A program made the position numbers and the translations under genes. Source: Diaporthe sp. PMI_573 (Eukaryota > Ascomycota > Sordariomycetes > Diaporthales > Diaporthaceae). Taken from it: a stretch of 64,000 nt of DNA. Of this stretch, positions 42,626 through 53,484 are shown piece after piece. The first letter of the stretch is position 1; the number at the start of each line of letters is the position of its first letter. Location of the stretch: positions 186,001 to 250,000 of the forward strand of contig JAJTUP010000035.1 in NCBI GenBank assembly GCA_021399435.1, read 5' to 3'. The notes below the pieces were generated by a model. It saw only the letters and a list, made by a program, of their open reading frames with translations. It searched no databases and was not told the DNA's origin.

Positions 42626-43325
42626 CTATCGAATTGTTATCTCAATCGACAATGGTTTGTCAACAGTAAAAAGTCCAGCCTCATTTTCCCCAGCGGCATC
42701 AACATCGTCAAACGGAAAGGTGTATGCGCCGCCTGTGCCGTCAGGTAGGAGATTGTTATGTATTACTCGAGCGAACTGATGCGTGATATCTGCTGCATAA
42801 TAGGACGAGCTTCTAAGGCCCGGAGTAATATCGCCATCATCTAGAAGTAGTGTTGAACGCACAAAGGCTGCACAGAGACGTGGCCATGTCCGCATGTGTT
42901 GCTCATTCTGAGCCTGAGTTGTGAATGGCCCTCCACTGCATCTGAAAATATCCATCGTAGTTGGCTTCTGGTATCGAAAATTGTTTCCGTCATCTTGGGC
43001 GCACAGCAGCTCACTGTCGTCCACCTGACAGGTTACCATCGGGCCGTCATCATGGATCTGGGTATCAACTGTTAGATTAGCCTCCGAGTACTTGTCCCAC
43101 ACCTTTTGGATATATGTGTCGTAGTATCCTCGCAGGTTGCTGCAGGGGTTGTGAGCAAGCCAGATTTGCGGTGCTAAAGCACGCAAGGCATTGCCAGACT
43201 CATCATATACACACATGGAACCCCAAGCCGGGTCTATATCCTTTAGCTGGTTGCAGATAGTTTCGACCGCGTCCGATTGTAGCCCGGGGCTTTTCAGCTC
43301 CACTCCATCCTCTGTCTGACCGATA
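42626..43325 (-). pseudogene. GH64 endo-1,3-beta-glucanase, C-terminal half
   Basis: No ATG; the frame begins upstream of a GTG near 43303 and reads 'LQSDAVETICNQLKDIDPAW', 'MCVYDESGNALRALAP', 'YYDTYIQKVWDKYSEANLTV', 'MDIFRCSGGPF', 'RLCAAFVRSTLLLDDGDITP', 'YAADITHQFARVIHNN' and 'YTFPFDDVDAAGENEAGLF', the second half of glycoside hydrolase family 64 in correct order. These secreted enzymes cleave 1,3-beta-glucan. The signal peptide and N-terminal half with catalytic acids are missing, so the copy is a 5'-truncated relic despite its clean frame. Confidence 0.8.
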
Positions 43326-44067
43326 GACCTATGGGCAGGCCAACTTGATCAGATTGATTGCATCACCCAGTTGTTTACAGCATGATTGTTCCCAATGGTT
43401 GCCCGGGAGCTGCTAAGAGACGTTAATATGGGCACAGTCTCTTATTCTCTATTACCCAACTGTTGACAGCATATGTGAGCGCTGCATCAAAGACTCTACG
43501 GTTATAGGGTAATAAATGAGGCCTTAGTGCCCGCAACAAATTAATAACGGAAATTATATTAAAAGTATATCTAACGGTGAAGCTTAGGGTATTATCAACT
43601 TAATCTTCAATCTAGAACTGCTATCCCTATCGCAAAATTGAAGTCGATAAACAACAACAGTTAACATCACGAGTATATTCATTTAAAGTCCAAAGTCAAG
43701 TCTCCTTCAGCAAAAGAACAGATTTACGACGAAATCAGGTATTTTTCTGTATCTTTCGCGCCGACTGCGCAATTCGTTAGCACAATTGACAGTAACTCAC
43801 CCCTTGTTCCTGCCTGATACAACAATTTAATCCAATCTATCTACGGGATTGACTTCGAGAAGCGCAGAAAAGTCAGACAGACCGCCCGCCATTTGAGAAT
43901 AATTTGTGACTCATACAACCCTAGCCCATCAGAATCATCTAGGCCAACTCCATGCAGCTGACTATCGTAAACTAACGCCTAGTAAGCGTGGATGCAGGTC
44001 ACAGGTTTGACTCCGTTGTAAAACCTCCTCCGTCTTCTTGGCCACTGTTGAAACAACATGCTACGCC
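43326..44067. other. No supported gene
   Basis: A/T-rich, no recognised feature; no trace of the missing GH64 N-terminus was seen. Confidence 0.5.
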
Positions 44068-44874
44068 TCACTCAGGGTCTGCAGGCAGGTCATTCTCGTT
44101 TACCCACACCAACTCATTATATGCTGTAGTGGAGGGCGCAATCGTACCAGCCTGAGCGTTTTGTTGGGTGCCTGGATCTGCTTGCAGCTCTGGCAATTGG
44201 CTATGGCTGTCCAAGACGAACCTATATACTGGGACTTGAGACTGGAGGTTGCGAGGATTTTGCTCTTCAGAAGGAATGTTCTCTTCGCTTATTGGTTCAT
44301 GGCTGTACAGGTCCTCGGAATGATGGCTCCAGGCAAAAAGAAGTAGTGTGTGGCGCGTGCGACCGTTAAGAGCCTTGGTTCTTGACGTGATAGCACTCAC
44401 TGATCGGTCAACAAGGCGTCTTGAATCGTAGATCTCCTGACTATTCAAGCCCTCTTGCTTGAGCTCAATCAACGTTTTATCCTCCTCTGCCGACCACTGA
44501 CCATATCGCTGGACGACGGAAATAGGGGTGAGGAAGTCAAAATGTTGGACTTGATAAGTAGAGGGGTCAAATAATCGAATCAGGACGTAGTGGCTCCTCT
44601 CTCCTCCTAATTCGACCTCGATAGGAATGACACCCCAGTGGGTATGGATATGAAGCAGGCCATTTATACCATTATTGTCCTCTAAGACACGTGCCCATCC
44701 TGATCTGCTTGTCTTAGATTTGGTGGTCCAGAAATGTGTGAAGCCATTGGTCTCAGTGAAAGTCACGTTTCGCCTCCATCCGGATCTGTTTGATGGTAGA
44801 CGGTCGAGAGTAACATGAGCATTGGGTATACCTTGCCCAAGTGCATTGATTACTCTACAGATAAGCGGCGCCAT
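44068..44874 (-). CDS. Beta-sandwich plus Myb/SANT-like protein
   Basis: 268 residues, single exon, ATG 44874 to TGA 44068-44070. Residues about 1-110 look like a carboxypeptidase-regulatory or transthyretin-type beta-sandwich ('LICRVINALGQGIPNAHVTL', 'ETNGFTHFW', 'VIPIEVELGGERSHYVLIRL'). A Myb/SANT-like helix set follows ('QWSAEEDKTLIELKQEGLNS', 'RSVSAITSRTKAL'), then a polar tail. The pairing is unusual: the first fold is mostly extracellular or regulatory, the second binds DNA or histones. A truncated paralogue (14105-14280) keeps only the first 60 residues, confirming that the N-terminal domain is real. Domain names are my inference from pattern. Confidence 0.65.
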   Translation of the reverse strand: MAPLICRVINALGQGIPNAHVTLDRLPSNRSGWRRNVTFTETNGFTHFWTTKSKTSRSGWARVLEDNNGINGLLHIHTHWGVIPIEVELGGERSHYVLIRLFDPSTYQVQHFDFLTPISVVQRYGQWSAEEDKTLIELKQEGLNSQEIYDSRRLVDRSVSAITSRTKALNGRTRHTLLLFAWSHHSEDLYSHEPISEENIPSEEQNPRNLQSQVPVYRFVLDSHSQLPELQADPGTQQNAQAGTIAPSTTAYNELVWVNENDLPADPE

Positions 44875-45594
44875 GTTTAGATGGTAAGAGAAGACGAGCA
44901 GAAATTCAAAGTTATTCTTTTATTTACTGAAATCTCTGGACTGGTTTCATAACATTCCAAGTTGACCAACTAACTATTTATACAGCATCGCTTGGTTCTT
45001 TCCAAAGTCTGTGTCAAGTATTTAAACGACTATACTTTGTCAAGTACCGCTAAAGTTTGGAAAGGTTCTTTTCTTGCTATTCCGCATTTGCCAACGTGGA
45101 AGTACACTGAAATTTTAATTGGTGATAGGAGTTGCAGAGGAGATAAATGAGAAGTTCCTGTAAGTTATTACACCGCTTGGATCCGATCCTGGACCTTTTT
45201 TCGTTGTCTAATAAAGTACTGGGCGCCGCCAGTGGCGGCGTAATGAATTGGTATCCTAGACCTTGGTTGAAACACATCCACATATATTTGTAAAACTTTC
45301 GAGGGAAGACGAGGGTACTGTAAAAGGATATACCGTGATCTCTTTCCCCCGTATTCTAGATTCGTACAAATTGCTGTTTCTCTACACAAACCAACAGGTA
45401 AAGTACAACAATTGCATGCTATAAAGTTGAAGGGAACAAGGACGACACAAAATACCGTGAACTTTTGTCACCAAGGGCACTTTAACGAATTCAACCATTA
45501 AGGAAGGGCTTATCCCTTACCTAGAGTATGTACTGAATACACGGCGTAAAATTCCCTTTTCCAAACTGTCTTCCTGTGTTTTAAAAGGTCAAAC
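44875..45594. other. No supported gene
   Basis: A/T-rich intergenic sequence; nothing recognised. Confidence 0.5.
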
Positions 45595-46149
45595 TCAAGC
45601 AACGGGGTCTTTCGTAGTATTCACGCATTGCGCGGGAGCAGGCGGAGCTAGGCCTGCAGTAGCTTTCACTCCACATGGATATCGGAGATCGATGACAGGC
45701 TGGGCAGGGCTCAATGGAGCAACTTTCATACCTGCTCCCGAAGGACAATTCGCCGTGCCTGTAACGGGGTCGAGTGTGCACGGTTCGTCAAGACCGTACT
45801 GGCACTGGGGATCATTTATATTCCGTAATTCGTAGTTCTGAGCTACCCAGTTGTCACCTTCATTAATACATTTGTTGACCTGGTTAGGGCTAAGTGCCAT
45901 AAAAGACAGTCTTCCAGTCTCGGATGTAATGATGTCCGCGCACTCAGACATGTCGACGATTTGGTAGTCTACGTCAAGTGCTCCACTTCTGTCGGGATTC
46001 AGGATGGCTGGTGAGGCCGTTGCAGATGAGCCGTATGCCAGATACTGGTATGCGTCGAAAGAAATTGGAGTAAAATGTTGAAGCGCTTCTTGATCGGCAG
46101 ATGGGTAACGGCAAGTAGTTGGGGAAATGTTTCCAAGTTTCAACCACAT
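45595..46149 (-). CDS. Cys-containing hypothetical protein, possibly 5'-truncated
   Basis: 184 residues from ATG 46149. Coding-like text continues upstream ('NETPPPDTWAGI') to a TAA, so an earlier exon may be missing. The protein has six or seven Cys and reads as an extracellular or secreted-type chain ('TCRYPSADQEALQHFTPIS', 'DPQCQYGLDEPCTLDPVTG', 'VIDLRYPCGVKATAG'). No family is recognised. It follows the beta-sandwich/Myb and GH64 pieces on the same strand but with large gaps, so no operon-like link is implied. Confidence 0.45.
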   Translation of the reverse strand: MWLKLGNISPTTCRYPSADQEALQHFTPISFDAYQYLAYGSSATASPAILNPDRSGALDVDYQIVDMSECADIITSETGRLSFMALSPNQVNKCINEGDNWVAQNYELRNINDPQCQYGLDEPCTLDPVTGTANCPSGAGMKVAPLSPAQPVIDLRYPCGVKATAGLAPPAPAQCVNTTKDPVA

Positions 46150-46795
46150 GATCCCTGCCCAAGTATCAGGTGGGGGTGTTTCGTTTTAGCCTTTCGCACG
46201 ACCCTGACCTATCAGGGAGTTGGATACACAAAACGAAAAATGTAGCCAGAAAGGGCAGACCTATCTTATATACAGGTAAAATTGCTGTGACCCTGTTAGT
46301 GGCTCCCAAATTTGAAACAGCTGCTCCACTGCATGTCTTAGCTGAGAACAGCCTTCCTAACGGGAGGCCTTCCTAGCAAGCCGGCTTGACGGCTGCTCCC
46401 CAGTAAGGGTGGTGAACAAAGGAATCGGAGGCTCTCATTGGCCGCATCCTGCTTAGTCAAAAATTTGGGTGCGGCACCTATTTGTTTGGGTGCAAATATC
46501 CGTTCTCTCTTTAGAACGTAGCTCCATGGAACATACCCTCAAGACTGACCATTAATGCGGTCCACATCGTACCCAATGGCGCAGAAACCTTTTTCAAATG
46601 CGATCTCTTACGTCCTGCTTGCCCAGGCCTTTTTGCCGGAATGTTCTCTGGGGGGCCATTTCCCCATTGATCCACGGCTGATGCCTGTCGATGGTGTAGT
46701 GCCACAGAGTGTTGTAGCATCACCTGACGCAAGGACCACTATGATCTCGCAGCCATCAATCTCTCATCACGACGAAGACAATCCTCATGATTTAG
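46150..46795. other. Intergenic; possible small frame and repeated TTTGGGTGC
   Basis: TTTGGGTGC occurs twice within 25 nt (46466-46490), possibly a transposon end. A frame from ATG 46555 (96 codons) could be a 5' exon of the following gene but no clean splice was found. Confidence 0.35.
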
Positions 46796-47368
46796 TTGGT
46801 TCCCAGAGTTGCAGCGAGGCTGGACAGGGCGTATTTCTTGTGTAACCACTTCATTGGCCTTTTCAATAGGTCTGCTGCTCGCCGTAGAAAGCATGCTGCT
46901 TTCGAGGACGGTGGCTATAACCAATTCATGACAGGTCTATATTCCTCTGCTGAGGAGTCTACTGTACTAAAGAAGGGGAAGCGCAGTGGAAGGAAGAGCG
47001 CCAAGGGTAGCACTGCTGGCAAAGAGTCTGAGTCTGCTGTTGCCGACGGACGGCGTTGGAATACAGGTCAGATTCTAGCCTCAGCTTCTTCTGAGGAGTC
47101 TTCTGTATCGAAGAAGGGGAAGCACCGTGGAAGGAAGAGTGCTAATTCTAAGGCCGGATATACACGACGGGAGGAAATAGAAAAGATTATAAAGAAGGAA
47201 CTGGACGGTCCTCTAGAAGATAAGTACTGGGAAGGAAAATTGCCAAAGGGGAAGCGCGGTGGAAGGAAGAGTGTCAAGGATAGCACTGCTTGTAAGGAGT
47301 CTAATGCTACCGCTGCCGAGGACTCAGCTTCAGGATTAGATACAAATCGCCTCAGTACTACCGCGTGA
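46796..47368 (+). CDS. Lys/Arg-rich protein with three GRKS (AT-hook-like) repeats
   Basis: Open frame with no ATG at its 5' edge; the first in-frame ATG is 46928. Three similar units recur: 'KKGKRSGRKSAK', 'KKGKHRGRKSAN' and 'PKGKRGGRKSVK', the first two preceded by Glu-Glu-Ser-Thr/Ser. The G-K-x-x-G-R-K core resembles AT-hook/SPKK-like minor-groove binding motifs. The DNA shows the same tandem duplication (unit roughly 150 nt). Probably a nuclear or chromatin-associated protein; an upstream exon may be missing. Confidence 0.45.
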   Translation: MVPRVAARLDRAYFLCNHFIGLFNRSAARRRKHAAFEDGGYNQFMTGLYSSAEESTVLKKGKRSGRKSAKGSTAGKESESAVADGRRWNTGQILASASSEESSVSKKGKHRGRKSANSKAGYTRREEIEKIIKKELDGPLEDKYWEGKLPKGKRGGRKSVKDSTACKESNATAAEDSASGLDTNRLSTTA

Positions 47369-47446
47369 AGTGGGCCGGGTGGAGGATGGTTTAATTGATC
47401 AAACACACACAACGTGAGAAAGACAGACTCGAGGAGCAAGAGAAGT

Positions 47447-47746
47447 TTAGGCGCAGGCTATAGGATGCCAAGCCAGAAGGCAAGTCTTCAGGAGACACCC
47501 GTGATCTTCTTCGTAATCGAGTTGATATTCTTCTAGAGATCCCGGGTCCGCTGTGCCATTGATGTCGCTCCGATAGGCAAGGAATTTTGCTGCCGTTGGG
47601 TGAGGGCTGCTGTAAGCTCGATCAAGTTCAGCCTCTGACACTGGTGCGTGAGGGCTGTTGTTCCTAGCTCGATAAAGCTCGGGTATTAACCGCTGGATCT
47701 CTTTATCCTTGGTCTTCATGTGCACTCCGACCCATGCGCAAATCAC
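47447..47746 (-). pseudogene. Third ULP1-like family fragment (linker region only)
   Basis: 'DKEIQRLIPELYRARNNSPH' and 'ADPGSLEEYQLDYEEDHGCL' align with the coiled-coil linker and domain start of the 37523-39382 protein ('TRIEELEAELHRAKHGSPH', 'NPGSPEEYQLDLSDKDLRCL'). The protease-like domain and RGG region are absent. Confidence 0.6.
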
Positions 47747-47852
47747 TTCTCATCCGCCAGCAGCAGCAGAATCACCAGCATATGTACCGCAACTCTTTGT
47801 GGAAATATTTTCCTAGCTCTCGATCGTTGTGAACTCCTTGCAGTAGGTATTT

Positions 47853-48239
47853 TTACTCGGCGGCACACAGTACCTGACTCCAGAACTCGCGGTCAGCGTT
47901 CTTTCCGTGGTTTTGCCGAGGTCCCTTCTTGAAACGAATCTTGTTGATCTTCCTGATGTTGGTGCTCCCGCGGGCCACAGAGGCCTTGGGCACCGCGGAG
48001 CGACTACCTTTGCGCCCCAGCCTAGTCTTTGGCGGAGCATAATCCGAGATGCGGCTGGCAGGCACACCGGCCTGACTTGGGTTAGTTATCCCGCCATCGC
48101 AAGCGTCCTCGACAAGGTCCCCGAGCCCCAACCACCGATCGCCCGTCTGCTCCCGCGAGCGCTGCGTACCGCAACGAACGACGCTGGTGAGTTTATACTC
48201 GTTCTTAAGGCCGAGGCCACGCGCCCAGTCTTCTGACAT
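47853..48239 (-). CDS. Small hypothetical protein
   Basis: 128 residues from ATG 48239. Polar, with a basic C-terminal stretch ('RGSTNIRKINKIRFKKGPRQ'). No family recognised. Composition is coding-like but no homologue or domain supports it. Confidence 0.3.
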   Translation of the reverse strand: MSEDWARGLGLKNEYKLTSVVRCGTQRSREQTGDRWLGLGDLVEDACDGGITNPSQAGVPASRISDYAPPKTRLGRKGSRSAVPKASVARGSTNIRKINKIRFKKGPRQNHGKNADREFWSQVLCAAE

Positions 48240-49029
48240 TGTGTTCTTTTAAGCGCTGGGTCTTTGAGCGTTTACAACTGTATGAAGGGACCGTACGCCT
48301 TCGGGATGTATACGGATTAAGAACGAAACCAGTGTACACGTTCTTCTGAGCAAAAATCCGCCCGAGACGGGCAAGGGTCAGCAATGCTTACTTCGCAGGT
48401 TTGTTGGGGAAAATCTTGCTCACGTGATCTGACAGCTTGGTATGGTAGCAGCGTTCCCGCCATAGCGGAGCTCTGGGGGCCGACGATGGGCTGCCAGGCA
48501 GATCGGCAGCTGCTGGGCGCGCTCCATACGTTGAAGAAGGGCTTCTTCGCGGTACTGGACGGGCCTCTGCGGTTGGTGCACACCCACACGGCGCCAGCGT
48601 CGCCCACACGCACATTGTCGAGCACGGTCTCGACCGCCTCCTCCTCCTCCTCCTCTTCTGCTGCTGCTGCGGACAACGACGATACATCAAGCTGTGCAAT
48701 TTTTTCTTTTTGGCCATTTACATACCAATATGCGGGAGACAGTAATAACGCCGAGTCATTGTGCAAGGTACTGTAGAGCGTGGCAATGTGCCCCCAGATC
48801 TGGTGGCGAAATCTGCCTTGTAAGGCAGGTGGCGGTCAATTAGAGCTGTCTGCCTTGCCCACGCAGCTCCAAACCCTTGGCGCTAGGAGCCTGAACAAAA
48901 TATAAAGTGGCAGCCACCTCCAAATTCTTTCCACAACACACTCTCTCTCTGTCTGACACGAACTCACCGTTGAATCCTCTGATCTTTGCTATAGCATCTT
49001 TCGAACCTTCCTCAAGTACACTGTTCGCG
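48240..49029. other. Promoter side of the VWA gene; CTC/CTG microsatellite
   Basis: Trinucleotide tracts (CTC then CTG) at about 48638-48672 create long chance frames on both strands. CT-rich sequence at 48935-48960 precedes the VWA gene, typical of fungal promoters. Confidence 0.5.
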
Positions 49030-50560
49030 ATGGGAGTATGTTTCCAGCAGTCATTACTCGTCTTGTGAACAGAACTGACCGCATCTTACAGTTTGCTTCC
49101 AAGATGGCCGCCTCGGCAGCTGCTGGGGTTGTTCCGCAGGGCATGGGACAGCCATCCGGAGCTCCACCCTCTAGCGCTCAACAAAAAGTCAGTGCATCTA
49201 TAACCCTGTGTCTGCCTGTAGTTCAAAGCTAACGGAAAACCTCAAGGAATACCCTTCTCCTTCAGCCGTCGGTGCCGGCGGGACTCAGCAGCAGCATTCT
49301 TATCCGCCCCCAGCTGGCAGTTTCCAGCCTGACAAATTACCGTGTCCTCCATCAGCACCAGGTGGACAGGGGAAAGGGGTTATGCAGGGCGACAAAAACC
49401 TTTTCCGCCAAAGCCTAGAGCAGTGCATCCGGGAGAAGAATCTCCAGAACATGCCAGCCTTCCGTGACCCTTCGTACATTACCAACGTCGCACGAACTGC
49501 TGGGCCCAAGGTGGAGTCGCTATGCCAGTCGTGGCAAATCCCACTAGAGGTCGGCAAGGACATAGTTCGTCTCGCCCTCTTCGACATCGTCATCTACGTC
49601 GACGACAGCGGCTCCATGATGCCAAAGGGCGGCAAGCGTGCCAGGGATATGATGCGTGTCCTCAGCAGGGCCGCTGCTGCCGCCACCTTGTTCGACCCTG
49701 ATGGTGTGACTGTCCGTTTCATCAACAGCAACGCTCAGGGTGACAACATCCGCAGCGAGGACGACGTGAACAGGCTTATTGGGTCTGTCGACTTCAGGGG
49801 CCGTACGCCCATTGGCACCGAGCTTCGCCGCAAGATCTTGGAGCCGCTTGTGCTGTCGCGCGCGAGGCAGGGCCAGATGCAGGTCCCCGTGCTCATCATC
49901 ACCATCACCGACGGCGAGCCTGCTGGAGAAGACGATGACACCATCTTCCGATCCATCAAGGCCGCAGCGGACGAGCTATCCCGCACCCCTCTGGGTGCCG
50001 GCGCCATCGCCTATCAGTTCGCCCAGGTCGGCGACGATGAAGGGGCGCGTCGCTTCCTCAACCAGCTCGACAATGACCCCCAGGTCGGAAGCCTCGTCGA
50101 TGTCACCGCGTCCCTAGAGATCGAACAGGAGGAGATGACCCGCGTCAACCCTTCGCAAGCGCTGACCGCCGACTTCTGGACCCTCAAGCTGCTCCTCGGA
50201 GCCATCGATGCGTCTTGGGACGAGGCCGACGAGAAGCCTGGTCAGCGTCAGGGAGGAGTGCCGCCACCTTCACAAGGTAGCGCCTACCCACAACAAGGCG
50301 GCCCTGAGGGTTCATACGGACGAGGCTACAACCAAGGATATGCCCTACCTGGGGCTGGAATATATGGACAACCTGGAGGGTATGGTCAGCCACAACAGCA
50401 GCTGGCGTACGGACAGCCGCCAGCGGGCTACCAGGGCGGTGGTGGTGGATACCAAGGCGGTGCCCCTCAGACTTACCCTGTTGGACCACCAGCTCGCGGT
50501 CAAGGATGGGCTGGTGCAGGAGCTCCGTATGGATCGACGGATCATGGCAAGCTGAAGTGA
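49030..50560 (+). CDS. VWA (von Willebrand factor A) domain protein
   Basis: Three exons (49030-49035, 49092-49191, 49266-50560) give 466 residues. The first encodes only Met-Gly; introns are 56 nt (GTATGT...TACAG) and 74 nt (GTGCAT donor, chosen because it keeps frame; GTCAGT just upstream would not). The VWA domain starts near residue 170: 'LALFDIVIYVDDSGSM' carries the MIDAS DxSxS motif as D-D-S-G-S, and 'VLIITITDGEP' the later Asp. A Gly/Pro/Gln/Tyr-rich low-complexity tail follows ('GYNQGYALPGAGIYGQPGGY'), able to form condensates. Fungal cytosolic VWA proteins of this architecture have no settled function. Intact. Confidence 0.8.
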
Positions 50561-52580
50561 CCATGATAGAACTCCTGATGGCGCAGTGAGGTACGGCCAG
50601 GGCGAGTAGTGGTCCCTTCAGTGTGAAGAGTGGTGGCCATTGAATGCGGCGTGCCTACGCACCTTTGCAGCATTTGTTTTGCTCAACTGCCGGCTAGCCC
50701 AACTTCCATATCACCTCTGAGAATGGGGTCTGGCAGTCCTTTCGTAGTATTTTTTTTAGCAGTTTACGAATTCCTTCGAAACCTCATCCACAAGCTCTTT
50801 GATTCCTAATGAAAACATCATCCGGAGAAAAGAGAAACTTCAAGACACGTAATTGCTATAAATGTATGAATGTGCCTGGCTGTCCATTTTTAGACACACC
50901 CTAGAGTATTTGTGAGAAGTAGTATTTTGTCTTTGTTAAACAGTGTCCTGAAAATATAAGTTGTTCTTACTAGCTTGTAAGTGCAGCGCGTTGCTTTTGC
51001 ACTAACTTATATCAATATCGATATATCCAGATAGCAGAGTTGATATCGATATATCATATCCAAATACGCAGGTCTGCGCGAGGGCATCGCCGGGGGTGAG
51101 CCTCAGGCATACCAGCAATTTGTCGTGACCAGACCGCCTTCGCGGCAAACCTGTCAATCAATCATCTTTGCCGCAATTTCACCCAAGAGACCAATCACAA
51201 GGCGGTCAACACAGACCAAGTAGAGCAAAGCTTTGATTGGGATAAGGAATATAAAGACACTATCTTCAATTTATGATTATTGTACAGTATTAGGAAATCT
51301 GGATTGTTCATTTTACCCAAGGACTCAATCCTGAACATATTTCTTTCATCTCCAGATTTGAAACCTAAATTTGATTTCTTGCAATCAGCACCTTCAGCCG
51401 GCCCCCCATCCCGAATCCTCACACCTTGACCAAGGACTCATCATGAACGCGTTTCTATGCCTTTCCTGATGCTTGAATCTTCATGACGACCCTGCTCCGT
51501 GTTTTGACCTCGATTCGCTTATTTCGACCACACCGGGCCTCACTCCTTTCCCTATGTAAGGTCGACCTTCCGACGACTGTGCCAACATGCGCTTAGTATA
51601 TAGATCCAAGTCTCGCAATCTCTAATGAGTGAAATCTGAAGTCCAGGAAGTTGGGGTTTTCATTTCTCAGCGGGTTCCATGGAGGGTCTTGCGTATAAAC
51701 TCGTCAGGCACGACTTTAATTCCCGTTTTCTTGACTAAGAAAGACCTACTAACGATAAATTTAAGAATTTTTACGGGATCCGCTGCAGTATGGAAGGATG
51801 TTGAATATCATTTCAAAGAAACTCAAGTCGAATCCACTGACTCAGTAAAATTATGCTCAGCAAGCGCGACTCTATGCTGCTTTGCTCCTTGCAGCTCGTT
51901 CTCATCCATGTGGAGACAGAAGGCCATATTCAAAGGTTCTGTTGAGCTTAAAGAGTACTAAGGAAACAATGTTCATCAAATTAGTAACTATACATAAAAA
52001 GGTCCCTAATTATCCCTAAATACAACACAGAAGCCTTTTGTTTTGATTTGTAGTTTATCTTTTTCAACAAAGTGCATTCCAGTACAGCACTGTACTGTAC
52101 CGTACTCGTCAATTTCAGTCGTCTAATGATTCCAATTTGATCTACTAGAACTCCACAACTGAGATCGGACACTTGCTGGCGGGAGACTGTGGTTGATCCC
52201 GTGCCTGCCCCCTCCCCCCCAACGTCACAACGTCACAACGTCGGCACGCCTCTCGCGCTTACACAATGCGGGTTTCCAGTGGAAATACGCGTCATTGTGG
52301 AATCCAGCCCAGTAGGCAAAAGAAAGCTCTAAGACCAATGAACAAGTCGGTCAGCTTGAGCAAGCCCGTTTAGATTCGAGCACAAAGAAATTTACAAAAC
52401 TTTGGGTATAGAAAGCTTTCCCTGCTGAAGATGAATGGAAAATCTTTGTGATGAGATTTTGGGGGGGGGGGTGGATTATAGTGTCCGTTGCTTATTCAGG
52501 CTTGAATGTGGGAATGATGAGAAGCATCCGGGACCAGCAGGAGTTATGCCAATCACACACAGTCACACAATGTATAAGGG
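50561..52580. other. Long region without supported genes
   Basis: At 51003-51063 ATATCGATATATC occurs twice with flanking AT palindromes, resembling a transposon subterminal region. A GTACAG-type palindromic cluster lies at 52085-52105, like that near 14564. Short frames at 51195-51422 and 51629-51961 lack ATG starts and domains. A G homopolymer lies near 52460. Confidence 0.5.
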
Positions 52581-53285
52581 CTAGCCCTGGGAACAATGCC
52601 ATAAACTCACGCATATTGTTACGATCAGACCTAGACCTAACAAGACACACCATCCTCGAGTCTGACCCACCAAATGAGCATCAAATGAGGGAATAGTTGT
52701 CGTCTGTCTCGGAGCCAGACTCGAGAGTCTCGCCGCAGTGGAACAGGACTCACCACGCCCGCGCGCAGTCTTTCCGAAACTAAGGCTCAGCACGAGGAGC
52801 AGGCCACATATTCCATCGCATCTCACAACGTCAAAGTAGTCCCGCAGCGGCAGTGCAGTAATGGTATTCCTCTGAATGTCTTCGAGAAACGCGCACGTCT
52901 GGGTCAAATCGGAGCTTGGGCCCAAGTCTAGGATCCTAGATCCGGCCGTCGGTGGCTGCAATGAGAACAGTCGGGCATTGGCCTTGCCACACCAGGGACA
53001 CGTTGATAACGAGCATATGGAATTTTGAGATGCCGCGCCGCTGGCGATAATACAGCAGGGGCAGAGCTGGTGTTGGCAGGCGAGGGTGAAGATCGGCCGC
53101 CTCAGGAGGCAAAAAAAGCATGTCCCAGTCAGGTCTATGCCCGCAGCTGCCGATCCAATCAGCCTCACACGATAGGCGTGAGATGTGGCAGCCTTCAGGT
53201 TATGTTTTCGATTCTTGAGTATGAGAGTGGTAAAGGTGCTCTCCACTTGGGACAGGAAGGTTTCTGTGGCCAACGCAATGCGCAA
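52581..53285 (-). pseudogene. RING finger plus patatin-like phospholipase relic
   Basis: No ATG at the 5' edge. 'CFFCLLRRPIFTLACQHQLC' continuing to 'CPWCG' is a complete C-x2-C...C-x-H-x2-C-x2-C...C-x2-C zinc finger, which in fungi precedes a patatin domain. The patatin start 'PPTAGSRILDL' is recognisable, but the oxyanion DGGGxRG motif reads LGPSSDL and the nucleophile motif GTSSGG reads CDGICG, so catalytic Ser and glycines are lost. Sequence then leaves the family. In intact genes this architecture often leads into an NLR-type immune receptor; nothing of that remains here. Confidence 0.65.
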
Positions 53286-53484
53286 TTGTCCGATTATAGG
53301 CTTATAAATGGTGTGGAAACGTCTTTTGGGCGAAAATCTGTTTCAGGGTTAGAACAGGAGATATTTAACACAAGGGGTTTGATTTACATGAGCAATTTAG
53401 CGTTGTTATATCAGCTTCCAGCTTTACTCAGAGCGCTGCAAGCAATAGGATAGTCAAGAAAGACCAATCGACACGCGGCGAAGC

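Noticed and set aside
48317..48776. Ser/Ala- and Glu-rich frames over the CTC/CTG tract
   Set aside because: Created by the trinucleotide repeat, open in several frames.
53025..53453. 142-codon plus-strand frame
   Set aside because: Antisense to the RING-patatin relic, which has real zinc-finger and lipase motifs.
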